The notes: generated by a model from the sequence alone, not told the origin. 32,945 nucleotides of DNA from Gammaproteobacteria bacterium (GCA_004295005.1 SHNG01000195.1:1-32945), one strand, 5' to 3'; positions 16,099 to 23,760 are shown, counted from the stretch's first letter. A program made the numbers and translations.

Positions 16099-17964
16099 TC
16101 ATTGGCCCGCTGGAGGATCGGCAACCTGGTAAACCGGATCGGTGATGCCTCCGATGCTGCGTTTGGCGGCACCGCCTTCCACATCCAGCACCACCACCTC
16201 GTTGCGGCCGGATCTCAGCCACGGCGCAGGCAGATACAGAGCCTGCTGCGGACCGATCTTCCAGTAGCGGCCAAGATGATGTCCATTCACCCACACATGA
16301 CCCTTGCCCCAGCCACGCAGGTCGAGAAAGCTGTCGCCCGGCTTTTTCAGCTTGAAGCTGCCACGCCAGAAACCCGGTTCGTCGGTGGCCGTATCGGTAT
16401 TGCCAAACGCAAGCCCGGAAAGATCCGCCAGCGGCAGCGCATACATCGTCCAGTTGCGCAGCTCGGCATCATCGAGCTTCACCGCACGCGTGATGCCCTT
16501 GTACTCGGTTGCCAGCGGCTGATCAAAGTTGATTCGCCCCATGTTCTCGACCAGCAAATCGAGCGTGGCACCGGCTTTCGCGTTGATTGAAAGCGTGTGC
16601 CGGTTCTCGCGACGATCAAGCGTTCCTTGTGCCACGCCATCCACCAGCACGCTGGCGTAGTCGCGCACCTCTTGAACCTGCAACTTGCCACCAGTCGATG
16701 GCAATCGGGTGCGATACCACACGAACCCGTAGTTCTGGCCGAGTGCCTCCATGGTCTTCGGCAATACCGACAGCACCGGTTTCGACAAGATCGGCAAGGC
16801 ATCGCGCAAGCTCACCGATTCGGCCAGCTCGAAGCGCGGAATCGACACCGTCCTTGCATCGGCAGGCATCGGCGGCAGCGTTTCGCCTGCATCCAGATGC
16901 TTGCCGATCACGGCACGGATGGCGTGGTACTTCGGTGTCAGGCGTCCGGCCTCGTCGATGGGCGCGTCGTAGTCGTAGCTGGTGGTGTCCGCGCTGTAGC
17001 TGCCATCAAGCTTGCCGTTGGCGCCGGCGAGGTAGCCGAAGCTGGTGCCGCCATGCGCCATGTACAAATTGAAGGAAACGCCATTGGCGAGAAACCACTC
17101 GATGGCACCGGCAACCTTGTCGGTGTCGCGTGAGGTGTGCGGCTTGCCCCAGGCATCGAACCAGCCATCCCAGTATTCGCCAACCATGCGCGGTACGCCG
17201 GTGCGGAACCGGGCGAACTCCTCGAATGAGGATTGCGCATCGTTGGCATCGCCATCGAAGTTGATCACGCTGGTCACGCCCGGCAAGGTGCCACCTTCAA
17301 GCAGGCGCAGGTGTGGTCCATCCGAGGTGAACAGCGGCGTGTCGAATCCGGCATCGATGACCTGCTGCTTCACTGCCGCCATGTAGTCGCGGTCGTTGCC
17401 GTAACTGCCGTACTCGTTCTCCACCTGGATCATCAGGATTGGTCCGCCCCGCGTGGACAGCAGCGGTGCCAATTCTTCGCCGACACGCTTCAGATAGCGG
17501 GCGCTGGCGGCCATGTAGCGCGGATCCATGCTGCGCACACGCAGTCCAGGCGTGCGCAGCAGCCAGGCCGGATAGCCGCCGAAGTCGAGCTCGGTGCAGA
17601 TGTAGGGGCCGGGACGGACGATCACTTCAAGGCCTTCTTCCTGCGCCGTGCGCACGAACGCGGCGATGTCGAGGTTGCCGCTGAAATCGAATTGGCCGGG
17701 TTCGGGCTCGTGCAGGTTCCAGAACACGTAGGTGGTGATGGTGTTGAGACCCATCGCGCGCAGCTTGTGCAGGCGGTCGCGCCAGTATTCGCGTGGCACG
17801 CGCGGATAGTGGATCTCGCCGGAGCGGATCAGGAAAGGCTTGCCATCGCGCAGGAAATGTTCGCCTTGCACGGAAAAACGGGGCGTTTGCGCAAGGGCGC
17901 AGCAGGCCATCGCGATCAGCACCGTCGAAAGGATTCCAAGGGCAGCGTGTTTCATGGCATTCAT
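16099..17964 (-). CDS. exported GH35 beta-galactosidase
   Basis: A 621-residue glycoside hydrolase family 35 enzyme with a signal peptide (cut after about residue 25, ALA before QTPRF). The catalytic domain starts FSVQGEHFLRDGKPFLIRSGEIHYPRVP. The acid/base Glu184 is in QVENEYGSYG, and the nucleophile is probably Glu263 in GEYWDGWFDAWG. Two C-terminal beta-sandwich regions follow, the last with FLDLRGWGKGHVWVNGHHLGRYW. It should release terminal beta-linked galactose in the periplasm or outside. Its start overlaps the stop of the upstream GatZ gene (ATGA); a second ATG at 17955 is possible. Within a GalNAc-type operon a Gal-beta-GalNAc disaccharide would be a sensible substrate (inference). 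Confidence 0.92.
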   Translation of the reverse strand: MNAMKHAALGILSTVLIAMACCALAQTPRFSVQGEHFLRDGKPFLIRSGEIHYPRVPREYWRDRLHKLRAMGLNTITTYVFWNLHEPEPGQFDFSGNLDIAAFVRTAQEEGLEVIVRPGPYICTELDFGGYPAWLLRTPGLRVRSMDPRYMAASARYLKRVGEELAPLLSTRGGPILMIQVENEYGSYGNDRDYMAAVKQQVIDAGFDTPLFTSDGPHLRLLEGGTLPGVTSVINFDGDANDAQSSFEEFARFRTGVPRMVGEYWDGWFDAWGKPHTSRDTDKVAGAIEWFLANGVSFNLYMAHGGTSFGYLAGANGKLDGSYSADTTSYDYDAPIDEAGRLTPKYHAIRAVIGKHLDAGETLPPMPADARTVSIPRFELAESVSLRDALPILSKPVLSVLPKTMEALGQNYGFVWYRTRLPSTGGKLQVQEVRDYASVLVDGVAQGTLDRRENRHTLSINAKAGATLDLLVENMGRINFDQPLATEYKGITRAVKLDDAELRNWTMYALPLADLSGLAFGNTDTATDEPGFWRGSFKLKKPGDSFLDLRGWGKGHVWVNGHHLGRYWKIGPQQALYLPAPWLRSGRNEVVVLDVEGGAAKRSIGGITDPVYQVADPPAGQ

Positions 17965-19244
17965 GCCTCGTTGCTGGCGCAGGCACGCGCGTATTCGGCC
18001 AGGCGCAAACCGATCTTGTGCTGCACCAGGGCCAGCGGATCCACCGACAATCGACCGGCCAGCACTTCGGCCACCTGTTCGGGCAGGTATTGGCTGATCA
18101 GCGTGGCCGGTGGCGCGTGTCGGCGCAGGTTGTCGATCAGCAATTGCACGGCGGCAGCAACCCTTGCATCGCCCCAGTAATAACGACAGCGGTCGCTGAG
18201 TGCATAGGCACGCAACAGGCGCAGCGATGGTTCATCACCGCTGTAATGGCCTTGCCAGTATTTCGGATTCGCGCGCATGGCCTCATCGAGCACGTCGATC
18301 AGGCGCGAACGCTGGTCTTGCGGGATCAATTCATCCTCGATCCGGCTCAGTGCAAACACCGCCTCGCGAAAGGCGAACGTCGCCGCCGGTCCCACCTTGA
18401 GGATGGCGAAGTGATCGCGCACCAGCGCATGCAGCGAGGCTTCGCTCTGGTAATCGGTGGAATGCGCCTCGAACACGATGCGCGGTTGCGTTTCGAGGAA
18501 GCTCGAGAGCGCCTTGGCCTTGGCTGGATCGTAGTGCTGTACCGAGCTGTGATCGAAATCCACGCCCGGTTGCACCACCATCGCGATCACCCGTTGCCAG
18601 GCATCAGCGAGATCGGGCACATCGAAAGTGCGGCGATGGATTTCCAGCGTGGTCGCGGCGGCCTCGGGCGTGGTCACCGCCACCCCGCTGCCGAGTGAAC
18701 TCTCGCCGCCGGGTATCGGTACTTCGGTGCCGATCACGTACACCGGCGCAGGCAATCCGGCATCGCGCGCGGCGGCCTCGGCAATGCGCGCAAGCTCGGC
18801 GGAGCGTGCCGCCACGATTGCATCCGGCAAGGGACTGGGATCATCCGCGCAGGACATGCTGCAATCCAGATGGATCTTGTGGAAACCGGCACTGGCATAG
18901 GCATGGATCAATGCACGCGCATTCTGCATTGCCAATTCGGCAGGCTGCTTCTGCCAGGCATTCGGACCGAGGTGATCGCCGCCAAGGATCAGGCGTTCAC
19001 GCGGGAATCCGTGGGCATCGGCCAGGCCTTCCACGTAAGCGCGAAACTGCGCCGGAGTCATGCCGGTGTAGCCGCCAAACTGATCGACCTGGTTGGAGGT
19101 GGCTTCGATCAGCAAGGGCGTGTGATAACGCCGGGCAACCTGCATGGCGGCGAGCAACACCTGCTCGTTGCTGCAACACACGCTGTAGAGACCGCTGCGC
19201 TCGCCCTTGCGATGGGCCTGGATGAGTGATTGCACGGCGGACAT
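17961..19244 (-). CDS. kbaZ: GatZ/KbaZ-family protein (tagatose-bisphosphate aldolase accessory subunit or tagatose-6-phosphate epimerase)
   Basis: A 427-residue full-length member of the GatZ/KbaZ/AgaZ family. Hallmarks include YSVCCSNEQVLLAAMQ, LIEATSNQVDQFGGYTGM, LILGGDHLGPN, FHKIHLDCSMSC, YVIGTEVPIPGGE and KYWQGHYSGDEP. E. coli members are named as non-catalytic partners of the GatY/KbaY aldolase. No such catalytic subunit is in this operon, nor a tagatose-6-phosphate kinase. Some family members have been reported as 4-epimerases interconverting tagatose 6-phosphate and fructose 6-phosphate, which would close the pathway in one step. It starts 24 bases after the ROK kinase gene and overlaps the GH35 gene by four bases. 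The family call is secure; the reaction is not. Confidence 0.88.
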   Translation of the reverse strand: MSAVQSLIQAHRKGERSGLYSVCCSNEQVLLAAMQVARRYHTPLLIEATSNQVDQFGGYTGMTPAQFRAYVEGLADAHGFPRERLILGGDHLGPNAWQKQPAELAMQNARALIHAYASAGFHKIHLDCSMSCADDPSPLPDAIVAARSAELARIAEAAARDAGLPAPVYVIGTEVPIPGGESSLGSGVAVTTPEAAATTLEIHRRTFDVPDLADAWQRVIAMVVQPGVDFDHSSVQHYDPAKAKALSSFLETQPRIVFEAHSTDYQSEASLHALVRDHFAILKVGPAATFAFREAVFALSRIEDELIPQDQRSRLIDVLDEAMRANPKYWQGHYSGDEPSLRLLRAYALSDRCRYYWGDARVAAAVQLLIDNLRRHAPPATLISQYLPEQVAEVLAGRLSVDPLALVQHKIGLRLAEYARACASNEA

Positions 19245-19268
19245 GCTGGAGTCTCCGGTCGAAAATGT

Positions 19269-20204
19269 TTATGCGTGCTGGCGCGCGAGCAAGGCCGCGC
19301 CGCGCGCACCACCGGCATCGCCAAAACGCGGTGGCAGGATGGGCGGCACGCGCATGCCGGCGAACAGGTGCGCCCGCACCGCTGCGGGCAATGCCCCATA
19401 CAGCGGTTCATGGCGGGAAAGTCCGCCGCCCAACACGATGACGTGCGGGTCAACCACCATCACCAGGCTGGCAAAGGCATGACCGAGCAGGTCGATATGC
19501 ATGTCGGTCGCGCGCTGCGCGCTGGCGTCGCCGGCTTGCGCGGCGATGGCCACTGCCGCTGCGTCTGCCGATGTGCCGCCAAGGATGCGATGCAGAGCGG
19601 CCAGTCCGCTGCCCGACACATAGCGCTCCAGGCATCCACGCAAGCCACAGGCGCAATCAAGCATCGGCAACTGGTGTTTGGCCAGCAGATGCGCCGGAAT
19701 GCTCCAGTGTCCCCATTCGCCGGCAATGCCGTTGTAGCCATCGATCAGGCGTCCATCGATGCAGTAACCGCCGCCCGCGCCGGTGCCGAGGATGGCGCCG
19801 AACATGCTGGCATGGCCATCCGCCGCGCCGCCGTTGGCCTCGGACAGGGCAAAGCATTGCAGGTCGTTGCCGAGCATCAGTGGACGTTGCAATCGCGCGG
19901 TCAGATCCGCACCCACCATTTGACCGGTGAGCGCGGGAACATTGGCGCTGAGTTGGCGACCCGTGTCGCGGTCGCGGATGCCGGGAAGGGCAATGCCGAC
20001 CCGCATGCACCGCGTGCCATGTTCGGCATCGGCGTCGGTAACCAGGGTGCAGACGCCATCGAGAAAACGCGCGTAGTCGCCTTGTGGCGTATCGATGCGC
20101 TGGCGTCGGATCGCCTGCATGTTGGCATCGAACACGACCAGCTCGATCTTGCTGCCACCGATATCGATGCCGTAGCAATCGGCGCTGGCGTTGGCTTCAG
20201 TCAT
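19269..20204 (-). CDS. ROK-family sugar kinase (probable N-acetylhexosamine kinase)
   Basis: A 311-residue ROK kinase. It shows the N-terminal ATP-binding segment YGIDIGGSKIELVVFD, the catalytic region LGNDLQCFALSEA, the ILGTGAGGGYCIDGRLIDG phosphate loop and GEWGHWSI. The zinc-binding CACGLRGCLERYVSGSGL motif is typical of ROK sugar kinases. It would phosphorylate an imported aminosugar at O6, supplying the deacetylase. In Shewanella the comparable gene is AgaK acting on GalNAc; that equivalence is inference from gene order. It overlaps the end of the agaS-like gene by eight bases and precedes the GatZ gene by 24 bases. Confidence 0.9.
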   Translation of the reverse strand: MTEANASADCYGIDIGGSKIELVVFDANMQAIRRQRIDTPQGDYARFLDGVCTLVTDADAEHGTRCMRVGIALPGIRDRDTGRQLSANVPALTGQMVGADLTARLQRPLMLGNDLQCFALSEANGGAADGHASMFGAILGTGAGGGYCIDGRLIDGYNGIAGEWGHWSIPAHLLAKHQLPMLDCACGLRGCLERYVSGSGLAALHRILGGTSADAAAVAIAAQAGDASAQRATDMHIDLLGHAFASLVMVVDPHVIVLGGGLSRHEPLYGALPAAVRAHLFAGMRVPPILPPRFGDAGGARGAALLARQHA

Positions 20205-21351
20205 GGATGTGGATGGTGACGCCTTTCACCACGCGATTGACCGTGCCATCGGGAAACGGATTGTCGGGACCGAGGCCCAACGCGGCCGAGCGATGCAAGG
20301 CAAGCAGTTGCGGAAAGGCAAGCCAGACCGGCGCCAGCCAGGCATCGGCCATGTCCGGAACCTCCAGGCTGAAATCATCGGCCTCGCCTGCGATGGCTGG
20401 CCCTACTGAAAGCACGCGTCCGGCCACGCGGTCGCGGCGCAATTCATCGAGCAGATCCTGCTCGTAGCGACGAGACACCGCCTGCGTACTGCGCACCATC
20501 ACCACCAGGGTGTTGCCATCGAGCAGTGACTTCGGGCCGTGGCGAAATCCCAGTGGCGTGTTGGCAAAAGTCGCCACGCGCCCGGCAGTGAGTTCCTGCA
20601 ATTTGAGCGCCGCTTCACGTGCCCAGGCTTCCAGCACGCCGCTGCCAAGATAGATGACGCGCGTAAACGGCGTTGCCGCCAGATCCGCGATGGCGGACTG
20701 CCACGCGCGCACGGCGTTGACTTGCAGCGCGGCGAGGCTGCGCAGTTGGGCCAGACGTTGCGGCCAGGGTGCGGAATCAAATGTGGCGAGCGCGGCCAGC
20801 ACCATGCAGGTGAGACTGCTGGTCATGGCAAACGCGCGATCGCAACTGGCCGCCGGCATCAGCAGGGTGCAGGTATCGACGCGATCCCTGCCGCGCCTGG
20901 CCAGTTCGCCATCGGCATTGCAGGTGATGTCGAGGAATCGCGTTGCATCTACCGCACCGCGCAGCAGATCCACGGCGGCCACGCTTTCCGGGCTGGAACC
21001 GCTGCGCCCGAACGAGACCAGCAGGGTCGGGCGATCGCGCTTGAGATAGCTTGAAGGATGAGTCAGCAGGCTGGTGGTGTGCAGCGCGCGCACATCCGCC
21101 GGCCACTGCGCATGGATGGTGTCGGCCACCATTTCGGCGATGAAACCGGAGCTGCCCGCACCGGTGAAGATCACCCGCTTGCGCGGATCGTGCAGCCAGT
21201 CACCGAGAAAACCATCGAGGCGCGCCTGTGCACCCTCAAGCAGATCTGCCAACTCCTGCCACAGGGCCGGCTGCTGGGCGATTTCCTCGGCCGTGTACTG
21301 ACCGCCGGGCGGTTGCCAGGCCGGTGCGGTGGGGAAGCGGGGCGTGTTCAT
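20197..21351 (-). CDS. agaS: AgaS-like SIS-domain isomerase/deaminase
   Basis: A 384-residue cytoplasmic protein with two SIS (sugar isomerase) domains. The first contains VIFTGAGSSGFIAEMVAD and LLVSFGRSGSSPESVAAVDLL. The second contains VIYLGSGVLEAWAREAALKL, ELTAGRVATFANTPLGFRHGPKSLL. This layout matches AgaS, which converts galactosamine 6-phosphate to tagatose 6-phosphate and ammonia. GlmS and NagB are excluded: there is no glutaminase domain and the fold differs from NagB. It is the first gene of the - strand sugar operon. AAGGA seven bases upstream supports the ATG at 21351. A small inverted repeat upstream may be an operator, but no dedicated regulator gene is in the window. Confidence 0.88.
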   Translation of the reverse strand: MNTPRFPTAPAWQPPGGQYTAEEIAQQPALWQELADLLEGAQARLDGFLGDWLHDPRKRVIFTGAGSSGFIAEMVADTIHAQWPADVRALHTTSLLTHPSSYLKRDRPTLLVSFGRSGSSPESVAAVDLLRGAVDATRFLDITCNADGELARRGRDRVDTCTLLMPAASCDRAFAMTSSLTCMVLAALATFDSAPWPQRLAQLRSLAALQVNAVRAWQSAIADLAATPFTRVIYLGSGVLEAWAREAALKLQELTAGRVATFANTPLGFRHGPKSLLDGNTLVVMVRSTQAVSRRYEQDLLDELRRDRVAGRVLSVGPAIAGEADDFSLEVPDMADAWLAPVWLAFPQLLALHRSAALGLGPDNPFPDGTVNRVVKGVTIHIHD

Positions 21352-21383
21352 TCCACGTTCCTTGCAAGACCGCGCAAGGGTCA

Positions 21384-21403
21384 GACTTTACCCAGGCAAA
21401 GTC
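21384..21403 (-). promoter_or_regulatory. candidate operator upstream of the sugar operon
   Basis: GACTTT and AAAGTC form a perfect 6-bp inverted repeat with an 8-base spacer, 33 bases upstream of the agaS-like start. On the - strand the right half overlaps a TTGACT sequence that could serve as a -35, but no good -10 is at the right distance. It is the only symmetric non-REP sequence in this leader. Confidence 0.3.
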
Positions 21404-21430
21404 AAAACCCGGCGACCCCGTGCCCTGGGC

Positions 21431-21600
21431 AAGGTCTGAACAGGTATCGTCGCGAGCAAGCTCGTTCCCACCAGTGCTTGATTTTGTGGGAGCGAGCTTG
21501 CTCGCGACGAATGAGTGCCGTACTTGTTCAGGGTTTCCCCAGCGCCGCTCTGCTTTTGCCCGTCATCCCGGAATCGCGCAGCGATATCCGGGACCCGGTG
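21431..21600. repeat. composite REP element, copy 1 (downstream of ubiM)
   Basis: Two 25-base REP arms face each other (21447-21471 and 21486-21510, one mismatch) around a 14-base spacer. They are nested in an outer 11-base inverted repeat (CTGAACAGGTA at 21436 and TACTTGTTCAG at 21521). A second palindrome of the CGTCATCCCGG...ATATCCGGG type follows at 21567-21592. The arms contain GGGAGCGAGCTTGCTCGCGA, a core like REP sequences of pseudomonads, probably spread by a RAYT transposase encoded elsewhere. Confidence 0.85.
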
Positions 21601-21620
21601 CCTTCCTGCTGCAGCGCAGG

Positions 21621-22859
21621 TCAGGACACGAACGGACGCGGCGTGCGCCACAGCGTTCGTTCGATCGCGCGCAACCAAACCGGCGGACGCGGTTCGTCGG
21701 ACTCCAGCGCCGCCGCCAGCAGCGAGCGAAACGGCGGGAAGTGCTGGCCGAAGCGCAAGCCAGCCCGACGCAGCACGCGCGCCGGTGCCCGGTCATCACT
21801 GTACAAGTGCACAATGCTTTGGGTTGCCAGAAACAGCGGACGGGTGATCGCGCGGAACTCGTGCTGGAAGGCATCCAGCAGCGCATCGCTGCCGATGTCC
21901 TCGCCGCGCTCGCGTGCCTGGCGCAGGCGGTCGCTCAACAGGGCAATGCCGCGCAGGGCCAGGTTGTAACCGTGCGCGGTGATCGGATGCATGCCGACCG
22001 CGGCATCGCCGATGCAGGCAAAACGCTTGGCCACGCAACGCTCCGGATGCACACCGACCAGCGGATAGGCAAAACGTCCACCCACCAGGCGCATCTCGCC
22101 CAGGCGGTGACCGAAGCGGGCGGCGACGGCGGTATTGAAAGCCACCTCCGGCAAATTGCAGAGCGCCTCAACCTCCGCCGGTGGCAGGGTAATCACCACC
22201 GAGGCCAGATCATCGTTGAGCGGCAGCAGGGCGAGCGTTTGTCCGTAGCCCATCCACTCCCAGGCCACGCCGCGCTGCGGCTGTTGCAGGCGCATCCGGC
22301 AGACCAGCATGCTGCGACCGAAGTCATGCATGCGCGCGGAAATGCCAGCCGCACGCCGGCTGGCTGAGAAACGGCTGTCCGCCGCAACGATCAAGGCCGC
22401 TTCGATGCGCTCGCCGTCATCAAGTACGGCCACGGCCGATTCCGCATCGCGTTCGCTGCTGGCCAGGCGCCGACCCAGGCGCCATTCGATACCGTCCAGC
22501 GTCTGCGCCTGTTCCCAGGCCACCCGACGCAAGGCATGGTTGGACACCATCCAGCCGAGTTGATGGCTGCCCTTGCGCGGCGACACCGTCATCGGCCGCG
22601 TCGAGTTGCCATCGAACACCTGCGCCTCGCGCAGGCACGGTGTTTCCTCGACCGCCAGCCGATTCCATTGCCCCCAGAGCAACAGGCGCGAACGCGACAA
22701 GGGCGTCAGTGCAATCTCGCGTCCGTCATCGGCGGGATGGGCAAGCGACTCCTGATCGGCCGGATCAACCACGACCACGCGCAATCCGGCCTGCGCCAGC
22801 GCACCGGCAAGACTGAGACCGGACGGACCGGCACCTGCAACTACGACATCGGTTTGCAT
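21621..22859 (-). CDS. ubiM: FAD-dependent 5-demethoxyubiquinol hydroxylase UbiM
   Basis: A 412-residue flavoprotein monooxygenase of the UbiH/UbiF superfamily. The FAD-binding GAGPSG (residues 9-14) opens the protein. DGREIALTPLS, WMVSNHALRR, AADSRFSASRR, GISARMHDFGRSMLVCRM, LALLPLND and GDAAVGMHPITAHGYNLAL fit the UbiM subgroup as I remember it. UbiM hydroxylates demethoxyubiquinol and replaces UbiF or Coq7 in some proteobacteria. I chose the ATG at 22859 because the FAD motif then starts close to the N-terminus; longer in-frame extensions run into REP sequence. It stands alone between two composite REP elements. If UbiF or Coq7 is absent from the genome this gene would be essential for aerobic ubiquinone synthesis. 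Confidence 0.85.
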   Translation of the reverse strand: MQTDVVVAGAGPSGLSLAGALAQAGLRVVVVDPADQESLAHPADDGREIALTPLSRSRLLLWGQWNRLAVEETPCLREAQVFDGNSTRPMTVSPRKGSHQLGWMVSNHALRRVAWEQAQTLDGIEWRLGRRLASSERDAESAVAVLDDGERIEAALIVAADSRFSASRRAAGISARMHDFGRSMLVCRMRLQQPQRGVAWEWMGYGQTLALLPLNDDLASVVITLPPAEVEALCNLPEVAFNTAVAARFGHRLGEMRLVGGRFAYPLVGVHPERCVAKRFACIGDAAVGMHPITAHGYNLALRGIALLSDRLRQARERGEDIGSDALLDAFQHEFRAITRPLFLATQSIVHLYSDDRAPARVLRRAGLRFGQHFPPFRSLLAAALESDEPRPPVWLRAIERTLWRTPRPFVS

Positions 22860-22979
22860 GTTCCTGCTGCCTTTGCAATGAAGGAACGCCGATGCTGAAC
22901 CCACCCGCGCCGCCGTGCCTTGATCCGGATCAGATGGAGGTTTTACGAGTCCACCGCGTAGTTCGCGATCCCGCGGTAA

Positions 22980-23120
22980 AGGCTGCCTTTGGCATGGGCC
23001 GAGTTGGATTGGTGCTGCCGCTGCCCGCTGGAACTGTTCCTGCGCGTCATCACCGTCAGCCTGGAAACCCAAAAGATCGTCGCCAGCTTGCCGCCACTGG
23101 ATATCCGCGAAGATGGCTGA
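22980..23120 (+). other. possible coding remnant, no intact gene in 22860-23476
   Basis: This stretch upstream of ubiM has no convincing full gene. One frame is open for 46 codons from the TAA at 22977 to the TGA at 23118-23120. Its product reads protein-like at its end (CPLELFLRVITVSLETQKIV, then ASLPPLDIREDG). It has no ATG and no ribosome-binding site, so it is either the tail of a lost gene or chance. The rest, 23136-23476, is repeat sequence. Confidence 0.25.
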
Positions 23121-23135
23121 GATCGGGGCGCGCCA

Positions 23136-23302
23136 AGGAAACTCTGAACAAGTACGGAACGCATTCGTCGCGAGCAAGCTCGCTCCCACCATTGCTTGAC
23201 TTTGTGGGAGCGAGCTTGCTCGCGACAATACTTGTTCAGACCTTCCCTAAGGAAACTCTGATTTTGCTCGTCATCCCGGAATCGCGAAGCGATATCCGGA
23301 CC
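23136..23302. repeat. composite REP element, copy 2 (upstream of ubiM)
   Basis: The same build as copy 1: outer CTGAACAAGTA at 23144 and TACTTGTTCAG at 23229, REP arms at 23165-23189 and 23204-23225, then the second palindrome at 23275-23300. The spacer between the arms has the same orientation as in copy 1. The outer flanks are exchanged: the long flank (with ACGGAACGCAT) is on the left here and on the right in copy 1. Confidence 0.85.
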
Positions 23303-23313
23303 TGCGAAGGCAT

Positions 23314-23376
23314 GGATGCCGAAGCGGAACGCCGCAGGCGGCCCGGAGGGCGAACGCCGGGAGGCGTGAGTCATCC
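23314..23376. repeat. 63-base GC-rich dispersed repeat, copy 1
   Basis: Runs from GGATGCCGAAGCGGAA to GTGAGTCATCC and is nearly identical to the reverse complement of 27568-27632. The two copies differ by a few substitutions and a two-base indel. It contains no gene; one frame spells a GGRTPGG-like peptide, which is low-complexity translation and not evidence of coding. Confidence 0.8.
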
Positions 23377-23416
23377 AGTGCCTTTGCATTTCAACGAGTT
23401 GTGAAAAAGTCACTGG

Positions 23417-23436
23417 GTTCCCGCCTTCGCGGGAAC
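23417..23436. repeat. GTTCCCGC-type palindrome, copy 1
   Basis: GTTCCCGC (23417-23424), four-base loop, GCGGGAAC (23429-23436), preceded by CACTGG and followed by GACGAAGG. The same stem with matching flanks recurs inverted at 28695-28714. It resembles the short ATTCCC-type dispersed palindromes common in proteobacterial intergenic DNA. Confidence 0.7.
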
Positions 23437-23476
23437 GACGAAGGTTGGATTTAATCAGACCTTCCCTAAGGTCGTC

Positions 23477-23760
23477 ATGCAACAGCGAAGTGCCGAGTGG
23501 TACCGCGAACGCGCCGGCCGCATTACTGGCTTACGCTTCGTGCAGGCGATGGCCTCCACACGCTCGGATCGCTATCGAAGCCTGATTGATCTGCTGGTAG
23601 AGGAGCGCAGGAGCGGCCAGTGTCGTGACAACGGCTGTTTCAATGCCGCGATGCCGTGGGGCATGGATCACTAGGCGCAGGCGCGACGCTGGTTCAGTAC
23701 GGCGCATGGTCGCGGAGGTTATGGGGGTACCCACGCACTGGGACGCGCAATGGTGATTCA
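23477..23760 (+). pseudogene. YqaJ-type phage recombinase exonuclease, N-terminal fragment
   Basis: The first 65 codons read MQQRSAEWYRERAGRITGL...LLVEERRSGQ...CFNAAMPWGMDH. This is the N-terminus of a YqaJ-family nuclease: the RSxEWxxxRxGRITxxxF opening, then the AMxWGxDHE segment. The frame stops at TAG (23672-23674) exactly where the family has Glu (WGxDHExxAR). Past the stop the same frame continues AQARRWFSTAHG, as the family would, so a GAG-to-TAG change is likely. Homology fades by about 23760 and the rest of the domain (normally about 200 residues) is missing. YqaJ proteins are phage single-strand-annealing exonucleases. It is a dead prophage remnant, bounded on the left by a 16-base repeat. 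Confidence 0.7.

Larger units (their letters stand above)
23237..23471. repeat. 16-base direct repeats enclosing a block of mobile palindromes
   Basis: CAGACCTTCCCTAAGG occurs identically at 23237-23252 and 23456-23471. Between the copies lie the second REP palindrome, a 63-base repeat (23314-23376) and a GTTCCCGC/GCGGGAAC hairpin. This could be target duplication or recombination between repeats. The second copy ends five bases before the first ATG of the truncated YqaJ fragment. Confidence 0.6.

Noticed and set aside
22860-23228. An N-terminal extension of ubiM by 123 codons
   Set aside because: The extension is the translated REP element, and the FAD motif would be moved far from the N-terminus.
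21431-23302. A CRISPR array from repeated units near ubiM
   Set aside because: Only paired inverted arms are present, with no regular direct repeats and spacers, and no cas genes nearby.
22892-23404. A 170-codon + strand frame upstream of ubiM
   Set aside because: Its second half is translated REP sequence and its first half is Pro-rich without a domain or ribosome-binding site.
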